Positions 23,657 to 35,230 of a stretch of DNA of 64,000 nt are shown piece by piece; within the stretch, counting starts at the first letter, position 1; each line of letters opens with the position of its first letter. The notes beneath the pieces were generated by a model. That model worked only from the letters and a program-made list of their open reading frames with translations. It was not told the DNA's origin and did no database searches. Source of the DNA: Asterella californica. Lineage: Eukaryota > Streptophyta > Marchantiopsida > Marchantiales > Aytoniaceae. The translations under genes were made by a program, and so were the position numbers. Location: positions 1 to 64,000 of the forward strand of contig JAYKYS010000088.1 of NCBI GenBank assembly GCA_036924285.1. The letters run 5' to 3'.

Positions 23657-24638
23657 TCACACTCCAAGTGTGCGCAGCCTTCCGACAGTCTGTGCTGGTT
23701 GTGATTCTGCTGCAACAGAATCATCAGGTGGCTTGTACTGCTTCTGCCCCTTTGTCTGGTACTGCTGTTCCAATGCTTGTTGCTGTCGAGGCTGCAGTTG
23801 ATCCCTGGGGATGCGCTCCAGATTGGGCCACAAGTCCAAAACATCATTCAAGAGGAAACTCCTTGGGTCCTCATCAAGCTTCCTCCACAATGCAAAGTGC
23901 GGGCATACACAGACATTTTGGACAGTGTGAGTAACGTCTACCACAGCATAGCTTGGTATAACACGCCAATAAGCTCCTTGCTTGACTTTGATGGTCTCCC
24001 ACGTCAAGTGCAGCATGTTCAGGTCCTCGGCCTTGCTATTGATTTGAACATGATCATTGTCGCTGTAAAACCTGACAAAAGCCAAGTGCTGGTCAGAGGA
24101 TTCTTGCGGCTAAAGGTTGTGTGACACTGGAACAAATAACAGCATATGTACCTGCATCCATTGGATGGCTCTGAAACACAAATATACGACCAATGATATC
24201 ATTGTTGGCTGCATCTGCAACACCAGTAATCCCACTGTAGCAATTGCATCTTGAAATGCAGCCTTGCATCATCAGTGCAGGGGATGCAATGTTAACCCAA
24301 GTATCCTGTTGATACACACTGGGCAATTCTGCATGCTGAGATTACAGAAGTCTGCCTTGCATCGTGGCATTGTGACAAGGAAATCAGAATGCAGAGGTAC
24401 AAATCCACCAATTGTAAAGCATAGACCAGGGCGCAAGCAGACTGACCTGCCCAAACCATGTCTCCAGACCTGGTCCATCAGCTGCAGTGCCTTGAATCTG
24501 GATATCATCCAGGATCAAGTGCTTGTTTCCACCATAGTATGCGTATTTGCGCTCACGGCCAACAAGGTCAGGATGTCCCCGCATTACATCTGCTGTGCCA
24601 TAAGCAGAGGGCACGCCAAGTGTGCGCTTAACATCGAC
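23657..24638 (-). CDS. Spliced gene of unknown function
   Basis: Three minus-strand exons have good borders. 24,447-24,638 (64 codons after a TAG acceptor, donor GTCAGT) reads VDVKRTLGVPSAYGTADVMR and later YYGGNKHLILDDIQIQG. 24,152-24,305 (CAG acceptor, donor GTACAT) contains NIASPALMMQGCISRC. 23,657-24,109 (151 codons to the stop) contains WRVIPSYAVVDVTHTVQ and RSFLLNDVLDLWPNLERIP, then a Gln-rich tail. The first join is phase 0. The second is off by one base for the simplest acceptor, so either another acceptor is used or the gene has a one-base defect. It lies between the two 33-bp inverted sequences, which suggests a transposon gene. No catalytic motif was recognised. Confidence 0.5.
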
Positions 24639-25266
24639 CTAAAGCAGAAAATCAAAATGGGTTCTGCACAAGCCCTTAAAGAACAGACACAAGCTTGGGC
24701 AAACTGGACAAGAAGGCATGATCAGTATCGAGAGACTACCAGTGCGACGACTGTTGTTCCAGAATGAATATAACAAGTATCACTCACTCCAATAATTCTG
24801 ACCAAAACATGCTGCCAGGCAGCTCTCAAGAATTCAGCTGTGTGTTGCTGACATTGTCAGCTTGCACATATATGCAACAGCCGTAGCAAGGACCTGTTGC
24901 GTGACAGGCACTTGTAGACCCTGTAAAGCTGCCCAGCTAGCCAAAGTGCTGCAGTGATGGAACTGATGCCACCTTGTCTATGATGGAAGTTGTGCTGCCT
25001 GTGTGCACAGATATGTAGAATATGCAGGGTTTTCATCAAGGGCTTAGGTATCTTGCTGACAACAGATCTGTACCTGTGAACTCCTTCTCTGCTGATCCAA
25101 AATACAGCTTGGAGGCTGGTCGCTGAGAAATTGTGTGCTCCCCTGACCGAACAGCTTTCTGCCTCTGCAAGCAACATTGCTGTATCATGTATGTGTATGC
25201 TACTGCCGATCACGTACTACACACGACTCACTGCACCCTTGCCACCCCCCCGCACATCGTGGTCAG
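24639..25266. other. Upstream of the minus gene, nothing certain
   Basis: No further exon of the 23.7-24.6 kb gene could be joined in phase. Short open frames on both strands are not distinctive. Confidence 0.35.
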
Positions 25267-25482
25267 GACGACGACAGTGAGGAGGGCATTTGGGCTGACC
25301 AGGCCCCATCGATCACTGCCATAGAAGTTCTGGCGCTCACCGGGTCAAGAAAGAGCATATTTGATGCAGGCATTCTTCCAACGCTAGTCAGCGCTAGGGG
25401 CTCTGGCCCTCGAGATCACTGGGTGCTGATCGCTGTGCATCACGAACAGAAATTCTTTCAAAGGCTAGATACTTTGGCAGAG
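25267..25482 (+). CDS. Single protein-like exon, unknown
   Basis: Exactly 72 codons run from a TCAG acceptor to a GAG|GTAAGC donor. They read DDDSEEGIWADQAPSITAIE and later GPRDHWVLIAVHHEQKFFQR. The borders and composition support an internal exon. No partner exon was joined, although 25,483-25,668 stays open by read-through. Confidence 0.4.
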
Positions 25483-26329
25483 GTAAGCACGCAACATCTG
25501 TCATTCAGTCGCATGGTGCAGCAGCACTGTGTCTGCAGCCTGCACAACCTCTCCCATGAAGTGGATCAGCTCAGTTTGATGTGCAATGCAGAAGCGGGAA
25601 CAACTAGATACAGCCATGAAATGAAAGCCAGAGGCAGCAGTTTATTGAGCAGTAATGTCTATGCCTAACAGTATAAGGAACCTCTGTAGCCAGAAGCAGC
25701 CCAGGGTTGCTGTGCCACAACAACAACATCAAGCTTAGCCCTGCTGTTCTGGAATTTTGGCCATTCTAACCACATGCTACACTTCATGTGACTGTTGGCA
25801 CATGTATTGCTACATTCACGTATTTTGGCTTTGAGTATTTCTGCACCTGCACTCTCTGTCCTTCGCAAGCTTATCACTTTTGAATAGTTGACTGCAACTT
25901 ATTTGAGACATACAGTGTGCAATGTCACGCTGGTGAAGGGCAGAGCTGTCATCAGCTTGGGCTGAATGTTTTATCAGCCTGAATGCCTCCAGCTATAGTA
26001 AAATTTAGTAATATATGTGTACTACGTATGCATGGATGTGTAACATTTGAAGACGAGGAACGCCAAGCTTTTGCCTCAGGGCTGCAGCCACCAGCCTCTG
26101 CATGGGGGCTCCAGCCCCAAGCCTTTTCAATTCAAGCCCTACCAGGTAAGCTTAGCTTGCTGCCAAGAGCAAACAACAACGGCTTGCTAGCAACCAGTGC
26201 TGATATCCTTGTGATCTTTCCATACATCTTCTTTCATAGAGTGCCACATGTTCATTCATTGGAAGAACTTCATTGCAGGTGTACCTATGCCTGGTCCACC
26301 GACACTTAACTTCTAGGCTTGAGCAAAGC

Positions 26330-27390
26330 CCATGCCTTACAAGAGCAGTCAGTTGCCCCAAAGACATTGCAACAGCGGCACAAGAATGCAAGGGAGCTGG
26401 CAGACTGGACTGCTGTTCACCACCATTAGCAGAACCCTGCACACCTGCCTACCAGAAGACATTATGGTGTACCTCACCACACACTGGCTGCCGGCACATG
26501 CTGGCACCACCACAAAAAACTGGACACATATTAGCTGCACCTGGCATCTTGTCAGCTGTCAAGTCATCACTGTCTACAGAGGTTGGGCAACTAAGGCGTG
26601 CAGGAGACTGGCAGCCCACCACCTTGCAAGGCAACCCCATGCTATGCAACCAACTGAAGAGGATGAACACGGGATACAAAGTAATGGCATGCAACAAAGG
26701 ATATGAGCTGAGAGCAGCCGAGCCTATATGTTCCACCAAAATCCAGACTATGTTGGAGGCATTGTTGACCCAACAACAAAGCCAATCAGGCAAGGAGGTG
26801 TTGCTTCTGATCAGAGATGGCCCGCTTGACAGTATGTTATGACTCTTGCTTTAGGGGCTGTAATGTGGGTGAGTTGAGGCTAAACACCGTCAGAACCCCA
26901 CTAACAGTCCAGCTATTCCATTCCTTGTCCCTCAGCTATTGCAGCCCAGATCACAGGTACCATCCACCCTGACATCACCAAGGATAGGTGGCTATCATGT
27001 TGTCATTGTCAGTGGTAATGTCATGTGCTTCACCACATGGCTACAGCTAGCAGTGCTAGCCTCCATGAAGAAGCCAAGCAACCCATCACCAACTACATCG
27101 TCATGCCTCTACAAAAGGGTACCAACACCTGTGCAGAGAAAGGCATGACCTCTAGGCCATGAACAGGCAGGTTCACTCATCACCTCAAGGACATGAACAT
27201 CTACAATGGTGAAAATGTCAACAGCACTAGACGTGGCAAAAAGCTAGCATATATAAGTATATAGGTACGAACCTAGACGTGGAAAGAAGACGATAGAATC
27301 CACCATTGTGCGTCTAAGCCACCATTGAGGAGGTCCAGACAGCAGCCATGATCAGGTGGCTGAGAGGTACAGTGACATATGCAGGCGTAC
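26330..27390 (+). pseudogene. Tyrosine recombinase of a DIRS-like element, decayed
   Basis: In order: EDIMVYLTTHWLPAHAG (about 26,455-26,505), a frame change, LSTEVGQLRRAGDWQPTTL and GNPMLCNQLKRMNTGYKVMA, then EVLLLIRDGPLDSML (first catalytic Arg, about 26,795-26,840). After a gap of broken frames comes NSTRRGKK (about 27,219-27,243), where the family has H-x-x-R and the His is replaced by Asn, and finally AERYSDICRRTRH (about 27,360-27,400), which carries the tyrosine. The 33-bp sequence at 27,244-27,276 interrupts the frame beside the RRG motif, and CTAGACGTGG is repeated on both sides of it. The RT/RNase H next to it is on the opposite strand, an arrangement known from the Kangaroo element of Volvox. 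Inactive. Confidence 0.6.
27244..27276 (-). repeat. 33-bp sequence, right member of an inverted pair
   Basis: Reverse complement of 22,683-22,715 with one mismatch. It is inserted inside the recombinase frame and flanked by near-duplicate CTAGACGTGG (27,222-27,231 and 27,273-27,282), which suggests a small duplication on insertion. Confidence 0.75.
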
Positions 27391-27539
27391 TAGGCACTAA
27401 CAACATATGCACTATCGCAGTGAAGCATGCAATAAATGGTCTGCACAGCTCATGCTGACAGTGGTGTTATGTCAAAACTCCTTGACTTCTCCTGAGCCCC
27501 AACAGGGGCAATACATGAGCACGTCGGTGTTGTACTGGT

Positions 27540-27890
27540 CACAAAAGCATCATATTCAAAGGTACCTCACCTTCCTGTATACGCAATACATTTGGAAGGC
27601 AAATGTTTGTTTTGACTATCAAGCTGGGACTCACACAGGCTGTGTATGTTGCACACTCAACATACCTTTAGTACTCAAAGCTGCGTATATGTATATGAGT
27701 AAACAAGTTTTTGCTTGTGTACTCATTCAAGCTGTCTGCAAATCCTCTAGAGTGAAACCAAGTCTTGCTTTCCTCTAATTAAGACTTGCTCTCCTCTTGA
27801 GGCGCTTTGGCAATCATGCTCCTCCTTGAGGAAATGAAATGGATCCTTGTGAGGCACCCACTTTATTCCTCCTCGCCGTAATGCCAATGC
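27540..27890 (+). repeat. Unit-start segment, detached copy
   Basis: Closely related to 17,080-17,450 and 31,740-32,130 and inverted at 47,150-47,600. Shared landmarks are a CACACTCAACATACC box, AAAGCTGCGTATATG, paired CTTGCTTTCCTC/CTTGCTCTCCTC and the end CCTCCTCGCCG. Here it is followed by DIRS-like sequence instead of the minisatellite. Confidence 0.65.
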
Positions 27891-28886
27891 ACATTGCAAG
27901 CTCATCAACAAAGCCTGCATACTTGGACAAGAGAGTCACCCCGGATTCAACCCCATAAGGATTTTGGCAGAAGGTCCAAAAGAAGGGAGCATCCTGCCGC
28001 AAAACGTATTGCATGTCTGCTTCAAGTCTGCTAGCAGGTTTCTGAGGGTGAATCGACAACAACAAAGAGTCGACACGCCCCGTCCAATGGCAGCTATGAC
28101 AACACAGGACTATCACTGCTCATGGAGCCAAGCACCTCAGCCATTTGCTTGCGCTTGACGCTTTTGTGCCTCAGCTGAGTGTTCGGAATCGCTTGTCTAA
28201 AATCGGCCCAACAATGCCATTGGGGCTCACTGTTGCTATCAAACTGGTTCATCTGAATCTGCGACGACATCAACGGGCACTGCAGAGCTCTAGTGGCCTG
28301 CAACCGTTCTGCCATCACCTCACACTTTTGGCAAAGATTGAGAATAAGTGTGTGCTGATCCCTTGTAGGAAATAAGCAACGCTCATTGCGCACGTGTGGG
28401 CGCGCACCATCAGAGGTGCTGTTTTCATCAACACAAGTGATAGACATACCAGAACAGAGCCGTGACTGTATGCTTTGAGCAGATATACATATCAGGTGTG
28501 TTACCACACTCTGGACACAAGCGGTCACTAGTGCTAGTACAGTACTGTCTTGCTCATTCCAGGCTTGCGCATCATGTCACACTGGACAGAGGTGGCAGTG
28601 CATCTGCTGAAACCAGTGGCCAACCTCAGCGCATCAGGCAGCCACGCAGTGAGCCACAACACAGCTCAATACAGCTTCTACAGTTGAGTTGTCAAGTAAG
28701 ACACAGGCTCAGCCCAGCGCTGCAGAGCCTGGCTCACTGGAGTGGTAGTTTGCAGTGTTGTCAGAAGGCAGCATACTTTGTGCAGCTCACAGCAACCCAC
28801 TGGGCCATAACCCACACTTGATGCATCCCCAACCACATGAATATACTCTGAGCTGCGCAGCCAGGTTCTACCATTCACAACGTCTA

Positions 28887-29498
28887 TGTTTCGAAAGAAT
28901 TGGATCAGAGCAAATCCTCAACAGTACGACTGTAGCACTTGGAAAAATGTCTGGATCAGAAGGTAAACACGGTCAGACAGCAGAGCACAGGCAGTAGTAC
29001 GTGAGTGTTGCCGGTGAGGGAGCACCTAGCTGTGACGCTGTAAGGCACAAATGCAGTGAGATGCATAGCAGTCGCGAGCTTAATTTTACAGGAGCTGACC
29101 TGAGCTGATGATGTCGGCTGTCAGAATATCGCTGTCAAGTCGTAACAAGAACTCGCTGCCGGCCACGAGTATAAGCACAAAGCAGCTATGTCCAGGAGAT
29201 GATCGTAGTTATACCTATATCAGCAGAATGGGAAACCCTCAGGATGTGTGTAGGAGCTTGAGTGAACTCCAGCAAAGCACAAGCAGGTCTTGGTCTAGGC
29301 ACAAAGCATACAGGCTCGTGACCGGCGCGGTGTTAGATGTCTGTGGTCTGTGTGTGTTAGGTTTGGTTGCCTTCTGTCCAAAGCTGTAGAGTGTCTGTGT
29401 CTGCACTCCACCTGCATGCGCAGCCGACACGGAAAACAGCGGGGCTTGTCCCCAACTGCCCAGGGCAACTGATCTTGGTTTCAAAGCAATATGCAGCA
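28887..29498. repeat. Left LTR-like repeat
   Basis: Starts TGTTTCGAAAG, ends GCAGCA. It has about 24 bp more than the right copy near 29,262-29,285. Confidence 0.75.
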
Positions 29499-30474
29499 AA
29501 TATAGCATCAGCGCAGGCAGTGCAGCAGCATGGCCATGTTTGAGCATGAAAGGTGCAGTACTGATCATGAACAGACATTGCATTTGATGTATGTGCCGTG
29601 CAAATGCAAGCTCATCATGTGCATGCCTGTCAGTTTAGTATAGCCACATGTACAGACTTGACTCCCTAACAGATGGTGCAACATACATACATGTGCATGT
29701 GAACAGCAGTGAAATTGGTGCAGATGATAGTGGCTGCAGTTAGCTTATTTAACAAAAGCAAGGGGAAAGGGGTCCGCAGCCAGTACAATTGATTGTACTG
29801 GCGGGACTACCTGATCAGCTTCATGAAGGAAGAAGGCAAGTAGGGCCAGAGCAGTCCACAGTGTGAAAACCCCTCTGTAGCGCATGTTGCTGTTGTTCAG
29901 CTGTTGTAGATGACCACACGCTGTAGCGCTGCTGAATGATGGCTGACCTCAAACCACCAGCTGTTTCTGTCTGAGGCTGACTGCTGACCACTACCTGTTT
30001 GACAAAGAGTTGTTGATGCGCTGTTGGTTGATAGCAAGCTGTATGCAAACATCTTTTCAAATCTCAAGCGCTATGTGGTGTGTACTCCTGTGCAGGGCTG
30101 GTGTGTGACATGTACTGTAAAACAGCTGTGAAATACATAACATACATGGTTTGTGTGGAGAGCCACCCATCCTGTTAATAAACAAGTAATGGGCAGACAG
30201 ACACGTGGCATGCTAATCACTTGAGACAGCATCAATAACATAATACCACACACATATAGTAGCATATCCAAGAACTGTTCTTGTGTGGCTACAAGAGCAG
30301 TTAAAGGATCCCATGTATAGTTCAGGGCTTTCAAGCAAACCGGCCACCCGTCAAACTGAGGAGTGATAACCAGGCTGAACAAGGAAGTCAAGACTATCCC
30401 CACTTTAGATGAGGCACCCTACCTTGGTAAAAGGCCCCACCCTCGGATACACAGGATGTGCAGTCAGCCAGACA
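29499..30474. other. Interior of the LTR-type element
   Basis: No gag or pol similarity and no long open frame. A short near-palindrome at 29,785-29,800 (CAATTGATTGTACTGG) was noted but not interpreted. Confidence 0.5.
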
Positions 30475-31062
30475 TGTTTCGAAAGAATTGGATCAGAGCA
30501 AATCCTCAAGAGTACGACTGTAGCACTTGGAAAAATGTCTGGATCAGAAGGTAACCACGGTCAGACAGCAGAGCACAGGCAGTAGTACGTGAGTCTTGCC
30601 GGTTAGGGAGCGCCTAGCTGTGACGCTGTAAGGCACAAATGCAGTGAGATGCGTAGCGGTCGCGAGCTTAATTTTACAGGAGCTGAGCTGAGCTGATGAT
30701 GTCGGCCGTCAGAATATCGCTGTCAAGTCGTAACAAGAACTCGCTGCCGGCCACGAGTATAAGCACAAAGCAGCTATGTCCAGGAGATGATCGTATTTAT
30801 ACCTATATCAGCAGAATGGGAAACCCTCAGGATGTGTGTACGAGCTTGGCACAAGCAGGTCTTGGTCTAGGCACAAAGCATACAGGCTCGTGACCGGCGC
30901 GGTGTAGATGTCTGTGTATGTTAGGTTTGGTTGCCTTCTGTCCAAAGCTGTATAGTGTCTGTGTCTGCACTCCAGCTGCATGCGCAGCCGACACGGAAAA
31001 CAGCGGGGCTTGTCCCCAACTGCCCAGGGCAACTCATCTTGGTTTCAAAGCAATATGCAGCA
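30475..31062. repeat. Right LTR-like repeat
   Basis: Highly similar to 28,887-29,498 over its whole length, with identical first and last bases. Confidence 0.75.
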
Positions 31063-32277
31063 TATACAGCAATGTCAATGTTGTGCAACCAGTATAGCAA
31101 ATCAGGCCCAGCCATTTGTGAGTCCTCTACTGCTGCATCCCATTTGCTGCTGCCCATCGTGGCTCTGTATAGCAGCCTAGTGCCCATCATGACGAAGGCC
31201 ATGGAAGACTGAAGAGCTGCCCCCAGCAACTCTTGTAATCCACCTTGTCTGAAGGCACCGAATTGGCAGGAAGCACTATTGACCATTAACCCCAAAAACC
31301 TGCCTTGCTGTGTGGGCACCAATTGGCATTTGTCCCAGGACAAGAAAATTCCCAATGCAGATAGTAACAGGACCAGAGCTTTGGCCACGAAAAATGTCAA
31401 GGCACAGAGAGCGGTTTTCAACAGACCTGTGGAGACACGTGACCTTTTATGTAGTACTGTGCCATTGCTGATGCAGGTCTCGGTGCGTTGCACTGGATAC
31501 AACTGCATGTGCAGCAACCTCAAAGAACCTTAGCTGATCTGCAGTGTGTGCATATAGCCTACACTCCATTTCACAAAAGCGCTAGCACTCATGCTGCTGT
31601 TTCACAAACCCACTAGCACCCATGCTACTGTCCTGTCACAAGGGGGGCAGTGATGTCCCTTGGCTCAGCAGCAAAGTTGGTGACACATTGAACTGACAAG
31701 TCTGTCAGTTTGTCTACCATGGCCAGTCTGCAGACTGCTTGAAATCCACATGTCAACACTTCAGTAGAAAGGTTGTTCTTGTGGCATTTGTTGCACTGGT
31801 TGCAAGGCATCATATTTGTAAGGTACCTCACCTTTCTGTATACACAAGTGACCATCTTCTAAGCTAAACCACAAACTCACATAGGCTGTATATGCTGCAC
31901 ATTCAACATACCCTTAGTCATCAAAGCTGCGTATATGAGTGTATAATGACTGTACTTTAAACTCAATCAAGCTGTGTGTGAACCTTCTAGAGCAAAACCA
32001 AGTCTTGCTTTCCTCTGACTAAGACTTGCTCTCCTCTCGAGGCTCTCGAAGACTTGTGCTCTTTCTTGAGGAAGTGAAAATGATCTTTGTGATGCACTCA
32101 CGACCTTGTCATTCCTCCTCGCCGCAATGACAAGCCTGGAACCTCTGCGATCTGGTATCGAAGCACTTTGCCAAACACTTGGCTTGTCAGACCAGAAGGT
32201 TGCAAGATTTGACAGGCTGGAGAAATCGTTCAGTCGTGACAAGATCTGACCATTGAAACTGGAACATGCTGATTGGG

Positions 32278-33227
32278 CTAGTTCTTGTGCGCGGGCTTGG
32301 GAGGAGGCTTGTGCGCGGGCTTGGAGGGAGGCTTGTGCTCGGACTTGGGAGGAGGCTTGTGCTCGGGCTTGGGAGGAGGCTTGTGCTCGGGCTTGGGTGG
32401 GGGCTTGTGCTCGGGCTTGGGTGGGGGCTTGTGCTCGGGCTTGGGTGGAGGCTTGTGCTCGGGCTTGGGTGGAGGCTTGTGCTCGGGCTTGGGGGGAGGC
32501 TTGTGCTCGGGCTTGGGAGGGGGCTTGTGCTCGGGCAGCTTGTGCTCGGGCTTGGGGGGAGGCTTGTGCTCGGGCTTGGGGGGAGGCTTGTGCTCGGGCT
32601 TGGGAGGAGGCTTGTGCTCGGGCTTGGGGGGAGGCTTATGCTCGGGCTTGGGGGGAGGCTTGTGCTCGGGTTTTGGAGGAGGCTTGTGCTCGGGCTTGAC
32701 ACAGTGCTGATCCTGAAAGCACGATGTGGCTCGTCTAGCTGAATGATGGAGCATAAAGGTACTTTTGAAAGCATGATGTGGCTCGTCTAGCGTAATGCTG
32801 CAGCAGAAAGCTGAACCAAGTATCTTATGCAGTTTTATGAATTAGAAGGCCATACGACAATGCAAAGACATCCAAATTCTTACATGACAATGGGTCTTGT
32901 GGTCTGGACACGAGTGGCAGTCAGCTGACTTGTGGCACTTCGCAGGACATTGTGGATGCTTATGGTCGTCACCCAAAATGTGTCGGGCGGACACCAGTGG
33001 AGCTGCAATAGCCTGCAGGCAAATTGCCGAATCTGGAGTGATACGATACCATTATGACGCGTCGTCACCAGTGTGTTGTCGTTGCCAAATCAGGGAAAGA
33101 GAAGTTCACAGGCCGACAGACAAATCGGCTAGCCCATCGGGCGAGCACAAAGCCCTTGAATCAGTTTGGTGGATGTCAAGAAGCTTACCAGCGCCAGCAG
33201 TATCAAGGCCAGCGTTGGACGAGCCAT
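32278..33227 (-). CDS. Secreted Cys/His-head [14 protein letters not shown] protein, copy 2 (intact)
   Basis: Exon 1 is 33,189-33,227 ([19 protein letters not shown]), exon 2 is 32,884-33,012 (43 codons, donor GTAAGA) and exon 3 is 32,278-32,712 (144 codons plus stop). Both introns are phase 0, of 176 and 171 bp. The predicted 200-residue protein has a signal peptide ending near APLVSA, and a head [20 protein letters not shown] continuing to six cysteines spaced C-x3-C-x5-C-x2-C-x6-C-x4-C and rich in His. The tail is KPEHKPPP units with one shortened [10 protein letters not shown] unit, ending KPAHKN. No frame defect was seen. Intron 2 contains an in-frame TAA, so it must be spliced. Family not recognised; a secreted or extracellular-matrix role with a hydroxyproline-type rod is inferred only from composition. 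Confidence 0.75.
32281..32697. repeat. 24-bp minisatellite, copy 2
   Basis: In-frame 24-bp units with a 15-bp shortened unit at about 32,530-32,545 (GGGCAGCTTGTGCTC), also present in copies 3 and 4 and so older than those duplications. Confidence 0.9.
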
Positions 33228-33303
33228 GCTTGCCACAAGGCCGTGCAGGTCCAACGTGCGAGTGTCGAATAGCCAGGATGTCAGATCTGTCCAAAACGTT
33301 AGT

Positions 33304-33310
33304 CTATATA
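33304..33310 (-). promoter_or_regulatory. TATA box of copy 2
   Basis: TATATAG on the minus strand, 77 bp before the ATG at 33,227. Confidence 0.6.
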
Positions 33311-33507
33311 CTCGACCGGAATCTAAATATTGGCTGCAAACATGTGTGAGGTCAACGGGCAACGGAGTTTACACGCCACCCCACCACCCCCCCCTCCCCC
33401 CTCAGTCTAAAGAACTCGTGTCAGCTGGCGGCAGCGACTGTGTCTGCAGCGCGAACATCGTACCGGTCGGCCTGGCAGCTTTCTATGATTCTACGAGATA
33501 GTTCGTT

Positions 33508-33753
33508 TTGCGATACGTCAGTGCCTGCCAAGGTACATCCGTGAAACTTGGGCTCAGCACACTCGTGTTCTTTGTGCCCATATACTTATATTGGGGCTCC
33601 AAATATGTACACGCCAACAGTATCTGTGATAACAGGTGTGCACCTTGCCTGAATCACCTGATACACTGCAGAAGAAGACACTGGACTGACATGCCTTTCT
33701 GTAGCAAATTGTCTTGCAGCTGCGTTTTACCAAATCAAGTTCCATGGCACTAA
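33508..33753 (+). other. Conserved open stretch in the unit spacer
   Basis: An 81-codon frame without an ATG near its start contains a hydrophobic run (KLGLSTLVFFVPIYLYW) and then CDNRCAPCLNHLIH. The same frame is open in unit 3 (minus, 45,479-45,805) and unit 4b (minus, 62,425-62,685), and broken in unit 1. It could be an exon of an unfound gene divergent from the secreted-protein gene, or simply well-preserved repeat sequence. Confidence 0.25.
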
Positions 33754-35230
33754 GAGTATTAACTGTGAGGCTGTATCAACCAGTCTGAACATCTATGTCC
33801 TGGCAGGCGCACGGCTGATGAGCCGCGTTCGAACTGCTTTCGTTTGCAACAGTACCATGTCAGTTGTTGCTATGAGCTTGATCACGATAGCATACACTGC
33901 ACCAGCCAGTGGAGCCTATGATAGTGCCCTGTTTGTCCGGCAAGGACTTCAGACCCTGCAATTACTTTGGACATCAGCAACAGATCACATCCGGCTATGC
34001 AAGCAGTCTGATAAAGGCCACTGGAAGACAGCCTGTTGGCTGCTATCTGTTGGTCCCTTTCCTCCTGCAAGGCCAGGCGCTTCATGAAATCGCCCCAGGG
34101 CGCCCGCTTGCTGTGCCCCAGCACCTTGCCAGTTTAGCTTGAATTGGAGACTGCTTGGCTTTTGTGCTTTGCAGCCTGAATTGTTTGTGAAGTCAGTTTC
34201 TGCAGCACATCAGTCTTGCTTGCATGCTAGGCTATTATTGTTCGGGGTCTCCAACATACGTACATGTAGGGCAATGGACCTAGAGGCAGTGACACACGTC
34301 TGTATGGCCAGCATCCTGTGAGCTCAGCCAATCTCCCTCCCTGTGAGCAATCAAGAACAGTTGTATGCACGCTTGTATATGAGTGCTGATGGGCAGATGC
34401 TGTACCTGCTTAGGCCTACAGGAACCTCAGCACTAGTGTTGAGAGTGTTATATTATGATACGCACTACGGTCTGCTCACTTGGACCCCAATACGTACATG
34501 GTATTTTCAGTCTCCCATGACGATGTGAATCCGAAAGAAGGCATAGCAGTAGCTGCTAGCTAGAGGTGGTGCCAATGCTGAAAGCTGAGCAGGAACAGGC
34601 CAGGTTCAGACCTGCCAAGTTACCCCTCTGTAGAGTTGCTAATGGCGCCGAGTCCTGATCACTAACAGCAAGTGCTTTGGGTTGCATGCAATGGGCAGAC
34701 CTGCTGGCAGATGGTGTCTACTTGCTACAACGGGAGTTAGTAGTTGCGGGAAAGGAGTGATGCTGCTCGTTTGTACATGGGCAGATCTTATTTTGAAGTA
34801 CCCAGCCTCGTGTTCATGACTGCCTGGTACACACAAGCAAGTCAGAAAATAACCGACCCCAAGACTAACAGCCCTTATTATGGTTGTGTAGTTCATTAGA
34901 AGTACAATGATGTGATGCATGATGCAACGCTGTATTAACGCGTTAATGAATAACGTCACAATGACACAGTAACAAGACAGTAACACATAATTACGCGTGG
35001 CTAAGGCGTGGCCTACGATAACCACCTCGCTACCACCACCGGCGTTACTTCGACGCTTCCACTGTTTGGAACAGCACTTGCGCTACGACTTGACTTGCTG
35101 ACAGGTGCCAAACCGCTACACTTGCGTTCGAAGCTCAGGCGACGAGCTTGCACGTTCCGCTGTGCCAACATTTAGTCTGACACACGACTTCAGCTACTGC
35201 TGCAGCTGCTCGCTGTCAAGTTGACACGAA

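Larger units (their letters stand above)
28887..31062. mobile_element. Non-autonomous LTR-type element inserted in the DIRS-like RT/RNase H
   Basis: Two direct repeats of about 612 bp (28,887-29,498) and 588 bp (30,475-31,062), each starting TGTTTCGAAAG and ending AATATGCAGCA (TG...CA ends), flank 976 bp without coding potential. The insertion separates LLYWLHNIDIA from NGRTWLRSSEY of the DIRS-like protein. Size and lack of genes fit a TRIM-like element. Flanks give only a weak target duplication (TCTA/TATA), and no convincing primer-binding site or polypurine tract was seen in either orientation, so the LTR interpretation rests on the ends, the repeat pair and the clean gene split. Confidence 0.65.
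27891..31525 (-). pseudogene. DIRS-like RT/RNase H region (copy B), split by an insertion
   Basis: Read on the minus strand from 31,523: SALGIFLSWDKCQLVPTQQG followed by RFLGLMVNSASCQF, RATMGSSKWDAAVED and LLYWLHNIDIA, which is the RT connection to RNase H of DIRS-type elements. The frame is interrupted at 31,062 and resumes at 28,886 with NGRTWLRSSEYIHVVGDASS and VGYG, whose D-A-S begins the RNase H domain. Further down, 28,094-28,528 reads MSITCVDENSTSDGARPHV and CEVMAERLQATRAL, as in copy A. The RT YxDD region is not readable; sequence upstream of 31,400 is joined differently. Unit-start segments flank the whole region in direct orientation (27,540-27,890 and 31,740-32,130). Confidence 0.65.

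Noticed and set aside
29499..30474. Primer-binding site or polypurine tract next to the LTR-like repeats
   Set aside because: None convincing on either strand, so none was annotated.
34343..34528. Frame LVLRVLYYDTHYG in the unit 2 spacer resembling the zinc-binding N terminus of a Ty3 integrase
   Set aside because: The HHCC residues are not present and no integrase core follows; similarity is too short to claim.
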